Part shown: one piece after another, positions 1 through 9,863 of the stretch
Numbering within the stretch: position 1 is the stretch's first letter
How the letters are laid out: every line of letters starts with the position of its first letter
Origin: Stutzerimonas stutzeri
GTDB lineage: Bacteria; Pseudomonadota; Gammaproteobacteria; Pseudomonadales; Pseudomonadaceae
Reading direction: 5' to 3'
Assembly (NCBI RefSeq): GCF_000590475.1
Contig: NZ_CP007441.1
Span: forward strand, 391,037-455,036
Length of the DNA: 64,000 bases
Notes under the pieces: generated by a model
Databases searched by the model: none
What the model saw: only the letters and a program-made list of their open reading frames with translations
Told to the model about the DNA's origin: nothing
Translations under genes and position numbers: made by a program

Positions 1-111
1 GATTGCACTTTGTGTCAGCGCCAGCTCTTCGGCGGCCCGGGTAAAGCTCTGGTGACGTGCCGCCGCTTCGAAGGCGATGAGTGCGGCGGTGCTGGGGATC
101 TTGCGGCGCAT
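1..111 (-). CDS. gcdR: LysR-family regulator, N-terminal fragment (GcdR-like)
   Basis: The window edge cuts this gene, so only the first 37 residues are present, starting MRRKIPSTAALIAFEAAARH. This is the typical start of a LysR winged helix-turn-helix domain, with the SFTRAAEELALTQSAI recognition-helix region at the cut. It is divergent from gcdH, and a T-N11-A box lies between them. In Pseudomonas the LysR gene divergent from gcdH is gcdR, the activator of the glutarate genes. The family call is seen in the sequence. The specific name rests on synteny. Confidence 0.8.
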   Translation of the reverse strand, partial: MRRKIPSTAALIAFEAAARHQSFTRAAEELALTQSAI

Positions 112-165
112 TATGCGACTGCCTCACTAAACGTCATGTAATTACTGCGTCAAGCATACGCGGTA

Positions 166-180
166 GTGCGCAAAACGCAC
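166..180. promoter_or_regulatory. LysR-type operator (T-N11-A box) between gcdR and gcdH
   Basis: GTGCG (166-170) and CGCAC (176-180) form a perfect inverted repeat around CAAAA. The inner T at 167 and A at 179 are separated by exactly 11 bases, the classical LysR box. It lies in the 183-bp divergent region, 115 bp before the gcdH start, a normal place for an activator site. Binding by GcdR is inferred. Confidence 0.5.
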
Positions 181-294
181 AGATAGTTGCGGATTACTCG
201 TTTGCGCGACCTGCGCGCAGCTTCTAGGATCAATCCATCGAATGTTACGTCGGGCCGCGAGCCCGGTTCACCGTCTGCGACAAGAGGACTCCCC

Positions 295-1476
295 ATGGCC
301 GGCAAAGCAAGCTTCAACTGGATCGACCCGCTGCTGCTCGATCAGCAACTCACCGATGAAGAGCGCATGGTGCGCGACAGTGCGCAGCAGTTCGCGGACG
401 ACAAGCTGGCACCACGTGTGCTCGAAGCCTTCCGCCATGAACGCACCGACGCGGCGATCTTCCGTGAGATGGGTGACACCGGCCTGCTCGGCGCGACCAT
501 TCCCGAAGCTTACGGCGGCAGCGGTCTGAACTACGTCTGCTACGGCCTGATCGCCCGTGAGGTCGAGCGCATCGACTCCGGCTACCGTTCGATGATGAGC
601 GTGCAGTCCTCGTTGGTGATGGTGCCGATCAACGAATTCGGCAATGAAGAAACCAAGCAGAAGTACCTGCCCAAACTGGCCAGCGGCGAATATATCGGCT
701 GCTTCGGTTTGACCGAACCGAACCACGGTTCCGACCCGGGCTCCATGGTTACGCGGGCGAAGAAGGTCGACGGCGGCTATCGCCTGTCCGGCGCCAAGAT
801 GTGGATCACCAACAGCCCGATCGCCGACGTCTTCGTGGTCTGGGCCAAGGATGACGAGGGCGCCATCCGCGGCTTCGTGCTGGAAAAAGGCTGGGAAGGA
901 CTGAGCGCTCCGGCGATCCACGGCAAGGTCGGCCTGCGCGCCTCGATCACCGGCGAGATCGTCATGGACAATGTGTTCTGCCCGGAAGAGAACGCCTTCC
1001 CGGACGTGCGCGGTCTGCGCGGCCCCTTCACCTGCCTGGATTCGGCCCGTTACGGCATCAGCTGGGGCGCGCTGGGTGCCGCCGAGTTCTGCTGGCACAC
1101 CGCGCGTCAGTACACCCTGGACCGCCAGCAGTTTGGCCGCCCGCTTGCTGCCAATCAGCTGATCCAGAAGAAGCTGGCCGACATGCAGACCGAGATCACT
1201 CTGGCACTGCAAGGCTGCCTGCGCCTCGGCCGGATGAAGGACGAAGGCACCGCGGCGGTGGAAATCACCTCGATCATGAAGCGCAACAGCTGTGGCAAGG
1301 CGCTGGACGTGGCACGGCTGGCTCGCGACATGCTTGGCGGTAACGGCATCAGCGACGAGTTCGGTGTGGCCCGGCATCTGGTCAACCTCGAGGTGGTCAA
1401 TACCTACGAGGGCACCCACGATGTGCATGCGCTGATCCTTGGCCGCGCGCAGACGGGTATCCAGGCGTTTTTCTAA
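295..1476 (+). CDS. gcdH: Glutaryl-CoA dehydrogenase
   Basis: Acyl-CoA dehydrogenase family flavoprotein of 393 residues. It converts glutaryl-CoA to crotonyl-CoA with FAD in the lysine, tryptophan and glutarate degradation route. The catalytic base is Glu372 in the NTYEGTHDVHALILGR motif near the C terminus, and the FAD-site GCFGLTEPNHGSDPGSM segment is intact. The open frame extends 36 codons upstream, but the ATG at 295 follows AGAGGA at 282-287 and gives the usual family length. A LysR gene diverges upstream and a class III CoA-transferase follows, the normal glutarate arrangement. Confidence 0.96.
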   Translation: MAGKASFNWIDPLLLDQQLTDEERMVRDSAQQFADDKLAPRVLEAFRHERTDAAIFREMGDTGLLGATIPEAYGGSGLNYVCYGLIAREVERIDSGYRSMMSVQSSLVMVPINEFGNEETKQKYLPKLASGEYIGCFGLTEPNHGSDPGSMVTRAKKVDGGYRLSGAKMWITNSPIADVFVVWAKDDEGAIRGFVLEKGWEGLSAPAIHGKVGLRASITGEIVMDNVFCPEENAFPDVRGLRGPFTCLDSARYGISWGALGAAEFCWHTARQYTLDRQQFGRPLAANQLIQKKLADMQTEITLALQGCLRLGRMKDEGTAAVEITSIMKRNSCGKALDVARLARDMLGGNGISDEFGVARHLVNLEVVNTYEGTHDVHALILGRAQTGIQAFF

Positions 1477-1483
1477 GCCTGCC

Positions 1484-1576
1484 CGTAGGGTGGATGACGC
1501 TCTTTTCATCCACCTTCCGCTCCGCCGATAGCCCCAACTCCGATTGGTGGATGGGTGAAGCGTCATCCACCCTACG
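1484..1576. repeat. Inverted pair of an intergenic REP-like repeat (18-bp arms)
   Basis: CGTAGGGTGGATGACGCT at 1484-1501 and its exact reverse complement at 1559-1576 flank a 57-bp spacer between gcdH and gcdG. Related GTAGGG(T/C)GG elements occur near 12623, 12692 and 63899, so this looks like a dispersed family, not a gene-specific site. Confidence 0.7.
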
Positions 1577-1591
1577 TAGTCGACCGGTCTG

Positions 1592-1617
1592 GTAGGAGCG
1601 AGCAAGCTCGCTCCTAC
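1592..1617. repeat. REP-type palindrome
   Basis: GTAGGAGCGAGC (1592-1603) and GCTCGCTCCTAC (1606-1617) are perfect 12-bp arms with an AA loop. This is the typical short palindromic repeat of Pseudomonas intergenic regions. An imperfect copy lies at 9812-9850. It could form a strong hairpin in a gcdH-gcdG transcript. Confidence 0.75.
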
Positions 1618-1707
1618 ATGAAACCCAACGCCTGAAGGCGGTAACCCGTGTTTGGGTTTGCCGCTTTAGAGCTTCGTCCATCTCAACCGCCTTACCGAGA
1701 AATATCC

Positions 1708-2931
1708 ATGCCTGGTGCCTTGTCCCATATCCGCGTCCTCGACCTCTCGCGCGTGCTCGCCGGTCCTTGGGCCGGGCAGATTCTGGGTGATCTTGGTGCC
1801 GAGGTGATCAAGGTCGAGCGCCCGCGCACGGGCGACGACACTCGTCATTGGGGCCCGCCGTACCTGAAAGACCAGCAGGGCGAGAACACCTCGGAGGCGG
1901 CCTATTACCTGTCGGCCAACCGTAACAAGCAGTCGCTGACGCTGGACTTCACCCAGCCCGAAGGCCAGCGGATCATTCGCGATCTGGTCGCCAACTGCGA
2001 TGTGCTGCTTGAGAACTTCAAGGTCGGTGGTTTGGCCGCCTACGGTCTGGACTATGAAAGCCTCAAGGCAATCAATCCGAAGCTGATCTATTGCTCGATC
2101 ACCGGCTTCGGCAGTGATGGCCCTTATGCCAATCGCGCCGGTTACGACTTTATGATCCAGGGCCTCGGCGGTTTGATGAGCCTGACCGGCCGCGCAGAGG
2201 ACGAGGAAGGCGCCGGGCCGGTGAAGGCTGGCGTGGCGCTGACCGATATCCTGACCGGGCTCTATGCCACTGTCGGTGTACTGGCGGCACTCAACAGTCG
2301 CGAGCAAAGTGGCGTCGGGCAGCATGTCGAACTGGCGCTGCTGGATGTGCAGGTCGCCTGCCTGGCCAACCAGGCGATGAACTACCTGACCACCGGCGTA
2401 GCGCCCAAGCGCATGGGCAACGCGCACCCGAACATCGTGCCTTATCAGGATTTCCCCACCGCCGATGGCGACATCATCCTCACCATCGGCAACGATGGAC
2501 AGTTCCGCAAGTTCGCCGAAGTCGCCGGACATCCGGAGTGGGCGACCGATGACCGTTTCGCCAGCAACAAGGCGCGCGTGGCCCATCGCAAGGAGCTGGT
2601 GCCGCTGATCCGCCAAGTCACGGTATTTCGCACCACCGCCGAATGGGTCACGCTGCTGGAGCAGGCCAGCGTGCCCTGCGGGCCGATCAACGACCTGGCG
2701 CAGGTGTTCGCCGACTCTCACGTGCAGGCGCGCGGATTGCGCCTGGACATGCCGCATCCGTTGGCGGGCAGCGTGCCGCAGGTGGCCAGCCCGATCCGTC
2801 TTTCCGATACTCCGGTGGAATACCGCAGGGCACCTCCGGTACTTGGCGAGCACAGCGAAACCGTTCTGCAGGGGCTGCTTGGCCTGAGCTTCGACAAGAT
2901 CCTTTCCCTGCGGCAGTCCGGGGTGATCTGA
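1708..2931 (+). CDS. gcdG: Family III CoA-transferase, glutarate-specific
   Basis: A 407-residue CaiB/BaiF (class III) CoA-transferase. It is predicted to activate glutarate with a donor such as succinyl-CoA, feeding GcdH. The N-terminal LDLSRVLAGPWAGQILGDLGA CoA-binding segment and the GYDFMIQGLGG motif are present. Asp147 in the latter is the likely nucleophile that forms the aspartyl-CoA intermediate. The ATG at 1708 is chosen because similarity begins there (PGALSHIRVLDLSRV), although the frame is open to 1648. Substrate assignment comes from its position after gcdH. Confidence 0.88.
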   Translation: MPGALSHIRVLDLSRVLAGPWAGQILGDLGAEVIKVERPRTGDDTRHWGPPYLKDQQGENTSEAAYYLSANRNKQSLTLDFTQPEGQRIIRDLVANCDVLLENFKVGGLAAYGLDYESLKAINPKLIYCSITGFGSDGPYANRAGYDFMIQGLGGLMSLTGRAEDEEGAGPVKAGVALTDILTGLYATVGVLAALNSREQSGVGQHVELALLDVQVACLANQAMNYLTTGVAPKRMGNAHPNIVPYQDFPTADGDIILTIGNDGQFRKFAEVAGHPEWATDDRFASNKARVAHRKELVPLIRQVTVFRTTAEWVTLLEQASVPCGPINDLAQVFADSHVQARGLRLDMPHPLAGSVPQVASPIRLSDTPVEYRRAPPVLGEHSETVLQGLLGLSFDKILSLRQSGVI

Positions 2932-3030
2932 CGACCCGAAGCCCGAGGCCTGACTTGGGCTGGCTGAACTCTCTCGCCGTCAGGCCATCCTTATTGCTGT
3001 ACCCTGGTTTTTTGGATGGACGAGCGAATC

Positions 3031-3639
3031 ATGCAGACGCAGCGTTTACGTACTACCTGGCAACTCATGGTTGTCCTGTTCATGTCCTGGCTGCTGGCCG
3101 GTTGCGGCATCAACAACATTCCTCAATACGACGAGCAGGTGAAAGCGGCCTGGTCGCAGGTGGAAAATCAGTACCAGCGTCGCGCCGATCTTATTCCCAA
3201 CCTGGTCGAGACGGTCAAAGGCTATGCCCGCCAGGAGCAGGACACCCTTACTGCAGTCACCGAGGCGCGTTCCAAGGCCACCTCGATCCAGATCAGCGCA
3301 GACGACCTCGACGATCCGCAGAAGCTGCAGCAATTCCAGCAGGCGCAAAATCAGCTGACCGGTGCGCTGAGCCGACTGATGGCGGTTTCCGAGCGCTACC
3401 CGGATCTCAAGTCCAACCAGAACTTCCTGGCCTTGCAATCGCAGCTCGAAGGCACCGAAAACCGTATCTCCGTGGCGCGCCGGGATTTCATTGCGGCGGT
3501 TGAGCGCTACAACACCGAAATTCGCACCTTCCCCGGGCGTATCTGGCACACGCTGATGTACAGCGACATGCCGATCCGCGAGAACTTCGAGGCGACGGCC
3601 GAGAACGCCGATCAGGCGCCGAAAGTGCAGTTTCAATGA
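3031..3639 (+). CDS. LemA family lipoprotein
   Basis: A 202-residue protein with an N-terminal hydrophobic stretch ending in the lipobox LLAGC (Cys25). Then comes the LemA signature YDEQVKAAWSQVENQYQRR followed by ADLIPNLVETVKGYA and a long helical body. LemA proteins are membrane-anchored and helical, and their function is poorly known. Here the gene precedes two TPM-domain genes, and its stop overlaps the next start by 4 bp (ATGA type), so the three are co-transcribed. An alternative ATG lies at 3016. I prefer 3031 because GGACGAG precedes it. Confidence 0.9.
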   Translation: MQTQRLRTTWQLMVVLFMSWLLAGCGINNIPQYDEQVKAAWSQVENQYQRRADLIPNLVETVKGYARQEQDTLTAVTEARSKATSIQISADDLDDPQKLQQFQQAQNQLTGALSRLMAVSERYPDLKSNQNFLALQSQLEGTENRISVARRDFIAAVERYNTEIRTFPGRIWHTLMYSDMPIRENFEATAENADQAPKVQFQ

Positions 3640-4336
3640 TACGAACGCTACCCCTGTTTCTAGCACTGCTGTTTTGGGCCGGCAGCCTGCTGGCCCAGAC
3701 GTTCGAAGTGCCCGCATTGACAGGCCGGGTGGTGGATCAGGCCGAATTGCTTGATACCCAGACCGAGGCGAGGCTGACCGGCATGCTTGCCGCCCATGAG
3801 CAGGCCTCCGGTGAGCAAGTGGTGGTGGTCACGCTGCCCGATCTGCAAGGTCGCAGTATCGAGGAGGTTGGCCTCCAGCTGGGACGCGAATGGGGAATCG
3901 GTCAGAAGGAAGAGGACAGCGGCGCATTGCTGATCATCGCCCGCGATGGTCGGAAGATTCGCATCGAGGTAGGTTATGGGCTCGAGGGACGTCTGACCGA
4001 CGCGCAGTCCTCGGTGATTATCAGCAGCATCATTGCCCCCGCGTTCCAACAGGGCGATTTCGCTCGCGGCATCACTGATGGCACTGCCGCGATCATTCGC
4101 GTGCTGGGTGGCGATCCGCTGCAAACAGCGGGCATGCAGCCGGCCATGCCCATGGGCGGGCAGGAGCCAGGCGGGCTCGGCATTCTCGGCTTCTTCCTAA
4201 TGCTGGTCGCGATCTTCGTGATCGGCGGTGGCCGTGGCGGGCGCGGCGGTGGTCGTGGCGCCGGACGCGCGTTGCTGGTGGTTTCGGCGGCGGCGGTGGC
4301 GGTTTCGGCGGCGGGGGTGCTTCCGGTGGCTGGTGA
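3636..4336 (+). CDS. TPM-domain protein with C-terminal frameshift
   Basis: Secreted or membrane protein: signal peptide (residues 1-20), a TPM domain (about 28-150, with VVDQAELLDTQTEARL and GYGLEGRLTDA), and one transmembrane helix near 183-197. The family normally ends in a Gly/Phe-rich tail. Here that tail (GGFGGGGGGFGGGG then ASGGW and a stop at 4334-4336) is encoded in another frame from about 4277. The original frame instead runs on as unrelated sequence to 4469. Adding one G at about 4278 (CTGGTGG to CTGGGTGG) restores ALLGGFGGG. This is either a real one-base loss or a sequence error. Confidence 0.85.
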
Positions 4337-4465
4337 TCCGACGGACCGCGCGGCGAACCCCAGCGACTCACGGACGGGATCGCATGGCGGGCTGGCATCC
4401 AGCCACCGAGTCCTCGAGCCAATCAGCGCAGCACAACGAGAATCTTCATCGGTGATGAACAGACA

Positions 4466-5083
4466 ATGACCCTACTGACCGAAAGCGAACTGCAACAGGT
4501 CGCCGAGGCGATCGACCGCATCGAGCGTGACACCGACGCCGAACTGGTGACGGTGCTGGCGGCCCAGGCCGACGACTACCATTACATCCCGTTGCTCTGG
4601 GCCAGCCTGCTGGCGCTGTTGCTGCCGGGTGCGCTGCTGTTCTTCACTGGATGGCTGGCGGGCTGGCAACTGCTGCTGGTGCAATGGCTGACCTTTATCG
4701 TGCTGGCGGTGATCTTTCGCATTCCCAGCCTGACCAGTCGGTTGATTCCTCGCTCGGTCCGCCATTGGCGGGCCTGCAATCTGGCGCGGCGGCAGTTCAT
4801 CGAACTGAATCTGCACCACACCGCTGCGGGTACCGGGATGCTGATCTTCGTCTGCGAAGCCGAGCGTTATGTGGAAATTCTGGTGGATCGGGGCATTTCC
4901 AGTCGCATCGATAACGGCGCCTGGGAGTCGATCGTCGCGGACTTTACCGCGAAGGTCCGCAACGGACAGGTACTCCAAGGGTTCCTGGGTTGCATCGAGG
5001 CCTGCGGCTCGCTGCTCAAACAGCACGTTCCTGCTACGCACGAGCGCAACGAGCTACCGAATCATCTGGTGGTGCTGTCCTGA
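4466..5083 (+). CDS. TPM-domain membrane protein
   Basis: A 205-residue protein with a short N-terminal stretch (LLTESELQQVAEAIDRIERD) and two adjacent transmembrane helices (about 36-60 and 66-84). The rest of the TPM domain follows (ARRQFIELNLHHTAAGTGML, CEAERYVEILVDRGISSRI). This split arrangement is the partner type usually found after a secreted TPM protein and LemA. It is probably the last gene of the lemA operon. Function is unknown. Envelope maintenance or a protein phosphatase-like role has been proposed for relatives. Confidence 0.85.
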   Translation: MTLLTESELQQVAEAIDRIERDTDAELVTVLAAQADDYHYIPLLWASLLALLLPGALLFFTGWLAGWQLLLVQWLTFIVLAVIFRIPSLTSRLIPRSVRHWRACNLARRQFIELNLHHTAAGTGMLIFVCEAERYVEILVDRGISSRIDNGAWESIVADFTAKVRNGQVLQGFLGCIEACGSLLKQHVPATHERNELPNHLVVLS

Positions 5084-5135
5084 GCCAGCCCCGCGATTTG
5101 CGTGTCGGCATGACTGTCTGTCGATCCGCCTGAAC

Positions 5136-5171
5136 GGTAGAAGCGATGCGTGTGATCGCATCGCTTCTACC
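5136..5171. terminator. 15-bp perfect inverted repeat between convergent genes
   Basis: GGTAGAAGCGATGCG (5136-5150), loop TGTGAT, and CGCATCGCTTCTACC (5157-5171) form a perfect stem. It lies between the plus-strand TPM gene (ends 5083) and the minus-strand protease gene (ends 5192), so it can stop transcription from both sides. There is no clear T-run, which lowers confidence in intrinsic termination. Confidence 0.5.
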
Positions 5172-5191
5172 AACGCCGCTAAGCCGCTGAT

Positions 5192-7159
<1,968 letters not shown>

Positions 7160-7846
7160 TTCACATCCAATCGGGAAGCCCGATGTTTCGACAAACAACC
7201 GCCGGGAGGCGGACCACAGTTGTTCGCGGGTAAACCCGCGAGCGCCAATAGGCTGGCGCTGGGCAGTACGGACTTACGGGATGCGATTTATATGCCGGAC
7301 TGCGAATCGGGTTCTGGGACTCCGATAGCCGGCGAGAATACGGCAAGTGCCACCATGGGAGGGCCAACGCGACGAATGGCGTCCGGGTTTGCGACGAATG
7401 ACCGTCCGGTTGTAGAACTAAATGCTCTCGGTAAGAGGTATCGAGAAACTGACGGCGCGTGCCGATAGGGTCGCCGAGCAGGTTTGACGAAGAGGCATTA
7501 GCCAGGTCCGGCGCTCCAGAGGTCCAGACGGTATTAATAGCCGATCAAAAATTGTCGAATAAAAAAACCGTTTTCTATCGCGATTAGAAAAAAGACAGCC
7601 TGCTCGTTTTTAAAACAAACTTCTGATGAGCAGCAAGCACGCTTTTTATGGGACTTACGTTCAAGCGCTCTTATTTGCCAAGTGCACACCCGGACCATCC
7701 AGCCTAAAGTTGGCCCGCTGACACAGCTCAACACGCATTAATGATGCAGAAGCCTGTTAATCGCGTCGGATTTGTCTGGATTGCTGCCCCAGAGGACGAG
7801 GACATGATTGGAAGGGCTTCCAAATCGAAAAACTGGGAATTAGAAA
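7160..7846. other. Intergenic region, 687 bp, AT-rich in its second half
   Basis: Upstream of the protease gene lies a REP-like palindrome, TCGCGGGT-AA-ACCCGCGA (7224-7241). From about 7535 to 7860 the sequence turns AT-rich with A and T runs, unlike the rest of the window. No open frame here has convincing coding character, and I recognise no RNA gene. It probably holds the promoters of the two diverging genes. Confidence 0.5.
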
Positions 7847-8608
7847 GTGCCTATAAAAAACAAGAATCTTAGCTTCGTTCTTTTAGCGCTATCACTCGTG
7901 TTTTTACCTTCCGCTTTCGCCAACAGCGACGAGGTAAAAATCAACCTGCTAACGCAAAACTTTCCACCCTTCAGCATGGCCACCGACGGTAAGAACTTCG
8001 CTAGAGAAGAGTCGATTGACGGTATCGATGCCGATGTCGTGGCCGAGCTCTTCAAACGGGCCGGCATCGACTATGAAATGACGCTTCGCTTTCCATGGAA
8101 CCGTTTGCAGAAATTAGCCGAGGAAAAGCATGGGTTCGCCGTGTTTTCCCTTAGCCGCACGCCCGAGCGAGAGCCCAAATACAAATGGGTTGGCCCGCTG
8201 AGCGAAATCCAAATCGTACTGTTGAAAATGCCTGGAAGCCCTATCCAGCTTGCCAGTCTTGACGATGCGAAGAAGTACCGCATCGGGTCGAAGGACGGCA
8301 GTGTGGGCAGTCAATATCTGATCAATCGCGGGTTTGAGCTTCATAAATCCTTGATCAAGACGCCGGACAAACTCAAGGCTGGCCAATTCGACTTATGGGC
8401 GACAACCAATCCGTCCGGCGATTACGAAGCGATGCAAGCGGGCATCGGCGCGCTAGAGGTTGCATTGACGCTTAACAGGGTGGATCTGTACCTGGCGCTG
8501 AATAAAGAAACACCCGACGAGGTAATCCAGAAGCTCCAGCGCACCTTGGATCAGATGAAACAAGAGGGGCTGCTGCAAATGGCTACGCAGCGCTACATGA
8601 ACAACTGA
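7847..8608 (+). CDS. Periplasmic substrate-binding protein (SBP_bac_3 type)
   Basis: A 253-residue exported protein: Sec signal peptide 1-26 (SAFA then N), followed by a bacterial solute-binding family 3 fold (KINLLTQNFPPFS, GIDADVVAELFKRAGIDYE, KYRIGSKDGSVGSQYL). The start is GTG at 7847, and no in-frame ATG gives the signal peptide. No permease or ATPase is adjacent, so it may be an orphan sensor or binding protein acting with a distant transporter. Base composition is visibly lower in GC than the neighbours, suggesting transfer. Ligand unknown. Confidence 0.85.
   Translation: MPIKNKNLSFVLLALSLVFLPSAFANSDEVKINLLTQNFPPFSMATDGKNFAREESIDGIDADVVAELFKRAGIDYEMTLRFPWNRLQKLAEEKHGFAVFSLSRTPEREPKYKWVGPLSEIQIVLLKMPGSPIQLASLDDAKKYRIGSKDGSVGSQYLINRGFELHKSLIKTPDKLKAGQFDLWATTNPSGDYEAMQAGIGALEVALTLNRVDLYLALNKETPDEVIQKLQRTLDQMKQEGLLQMATQRYMNN
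7856..7866 (+). promoter_or_regulatory. Candidate Hfq/Crc A-rich (AAN) translational control motif
   Basis: AAAAACAAGAA sits at codons 4-7 of the binding-protein gene and fits four AAN triplets in register. Hfq with Crc represses Pseudomonas catabolic and uptake mRNAs through such motifs near the start codon. The motif is seen directly. Its use is inferred. Crc is encoded in this window at 31981-32760. Confidence 0.4.
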
Positions 8609-8667
8609 GTCGGGAATAACTCCACGCAGCTCAGGGGGCAGCCGTCTGGCTGGCCCGCTGGGTTGGT

Positions 8668-9768
8668 TCAGGCCTCGATCACCTCCGGCAGCGGCGCCTG
8701 TGTCTTGCGGCTACGCAGGGAAAGCCGTGCAGCGGCTTTCCGGGCAATGTTCAGATAGGCCTGCGCCAGGCTGCCGCTGGGATCACTGACAATGATGGGC
8801 TGGCCATCATCGGCGCCAACGCGGATGCGCATGTCCAGCGGTAATTCGCCCAGCAGCTCGCTACCGTATTGATCGGCCATGCGCCGCGCGCCGCCGCTCC
8901 CGAAAATGTGCTCTTCATGCCCGCACTGGCTGCAGACGTGCAGGCTCATATTCTCGATGATGCCCAACACCGGCACGTTGACCTTCTCGAACATGCGCAG
9001 CCCCTTGCGTGCGTCCAGCAGAGCCAGATCCTGCGGCGTGGTGACGATCAGCGCGGCGGAAACCGGCATGCGTTGCGCCAGGGTCAGGTGAATATCGCCG
9101 GTGCCCGGTGGCAAGTCGACGATCAGATAGTCGAGGTCCTGCCAGTGGGTTTCCTGCAGCAGACGGGTCAACGCCTGGGTAATCATCGGTCCGCGCCAGA
9201 TCACCGGTGCTTCCTCGTCAACCAGAAAGCCGATGGACATGCATTGCAATCCATGACCGAGCATCGGTTCAAGCTTGCCGTCGCGGCTGTCGGGCATGCC
9301 GGTAAGGCACAGCAGGCGAGGCTGGCTGGGGCCGTAGAGATCGGCGTCGAGCATGCCGACGCGTGCGCCGTCGGCCGCCAGCGCCAGCGCCAGGTTGACC
9401 GCCGTGGTGGATTTGCCGACGCCGCCCTTGCCCGAGGCCACCGCGATCATGTGTTTGACGCCCGGCAGGGTCTTGCGGGTGATCGACGCCGGGTCTATGG
9501 ACCAGTCGATCTGGATCGCCACTTCCGTGGCGTCGGTATGCGCTAGTAGAAGGGCTTTCAGCGCCCGGCTCAGCGCATCCCGATAGCCATCAGCCGGGAA
9601 GCCCAGGGCCAGCTCAACATACAACTGTGAGCCGTCGGCGCGTAGCTCACGCACCGCGCCGGCACTGAGCAGGTCGCAACCCAGGCAGGGTTCGATCCAC
9701 TGAGACAGGGAGTGCTCGGCTTGCTGGCGCAGCCCGCCGGCGGGCTGCGCAAAATGGTGAAGGGTCAT
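8668..9768 (-). CDS. mrp: Mrp/NBP35-family Fe-S carrier P-loop ATPase
   Basis: A 366-residue Mrp/ApbC protein: an N-terminal region of about 100 residues in the MIP18-like position, then deviant Walker A GKGGVGKS (113-120). Further on are the nucleotide-binding segments DADLYGPSQPRLL and VDLPPGTGD and the metal-binding CSQC pair (Cys279, Cys282). Mrp proteins bind and transfer iron-sulfur clusters. It is the last gene of the minus-strand cassette that encodes two ferredoxins and an AprA-like flavoprotein, so it may mature those clients. A paralogue serving general Fe-S assembly may exist elsewhere in the genome. Confidence 0.92.
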   Translation of the reverse strand: MTLHHFAQPAGGLRQQAEHSLSQWIEPCLGCDLLSAGAVRELRADGSQLYVELALGFPADGYRDALSRALKALLLAHTDATEVAIQIDWSIDPASITRKTLPGVKHMIAVASGKGGVGKSTTAVNLALALAADGARVGMLDADLYGPSQPRLLCLTGMPDSRDGKLEPMLGHGLQCMSIGFLVDEEAPVIWRGPMITQALTRLLQETHWQDLDYLIVDLPPGTGDIHLTLAQRMPVSAALIVTTPQDLALLDARKGLRMFEKVNVPVLGIIENMSLHVCSQCGHEEHIFGSGGARRMADQYGSELLGELPLDMRIRVGADDGQPIIVSDPSGSLAQAYLNIARKAAARLSLRSRKTQAPLPEVIEA

Positions 9769-9811
9769 GGCATGCTCCTGGCGAATTCGATCGATGTGAC
9801 ACAGACTTTTT

Positions 9812-9850
9812 GTAGGAGCGAGGGAGGCGTCGGTCCTTGCTCGCGCCTAC
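9812..9850. repeat. REP-like imperfect palindrome
   Basis: GTAGGAGCGAG (9812-9822) and CTCGCGCCTAC (9840-9850) pair with one mismatch. This is the same family as 1592-1617. It lies in the 95-bp gap between fpr and mrp and could form a hairpin within their transcript. Confidence 0.6.
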
Positions 9851-9863
9851 GGGTTCCGATCAG

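Noticed and set aside
268..1605. Long open frame antisense to gcdH (445 codons)
   Set aside because: It mirrors the codon bias of a high-GC gene, has no domain pattern or ribosome site, and gcdH is certain.
7220..7468. 82-codon frame in the gap upstream of the protease gene
   Set aside because: Overlaps a REP-like palindrome, lacks a ribosome site, and its composition is unlike a protein of this genome.
7711..8660. TGGCCCGCTG at 7711, 8191 and 8651 as possible direct repeats bounding the low-GC gene
   Set aside because: A 10-bp match in 1 kb of GC-rich DNA is expected by chance, one copy is inside the gene, and there is no integrase or tRNA.
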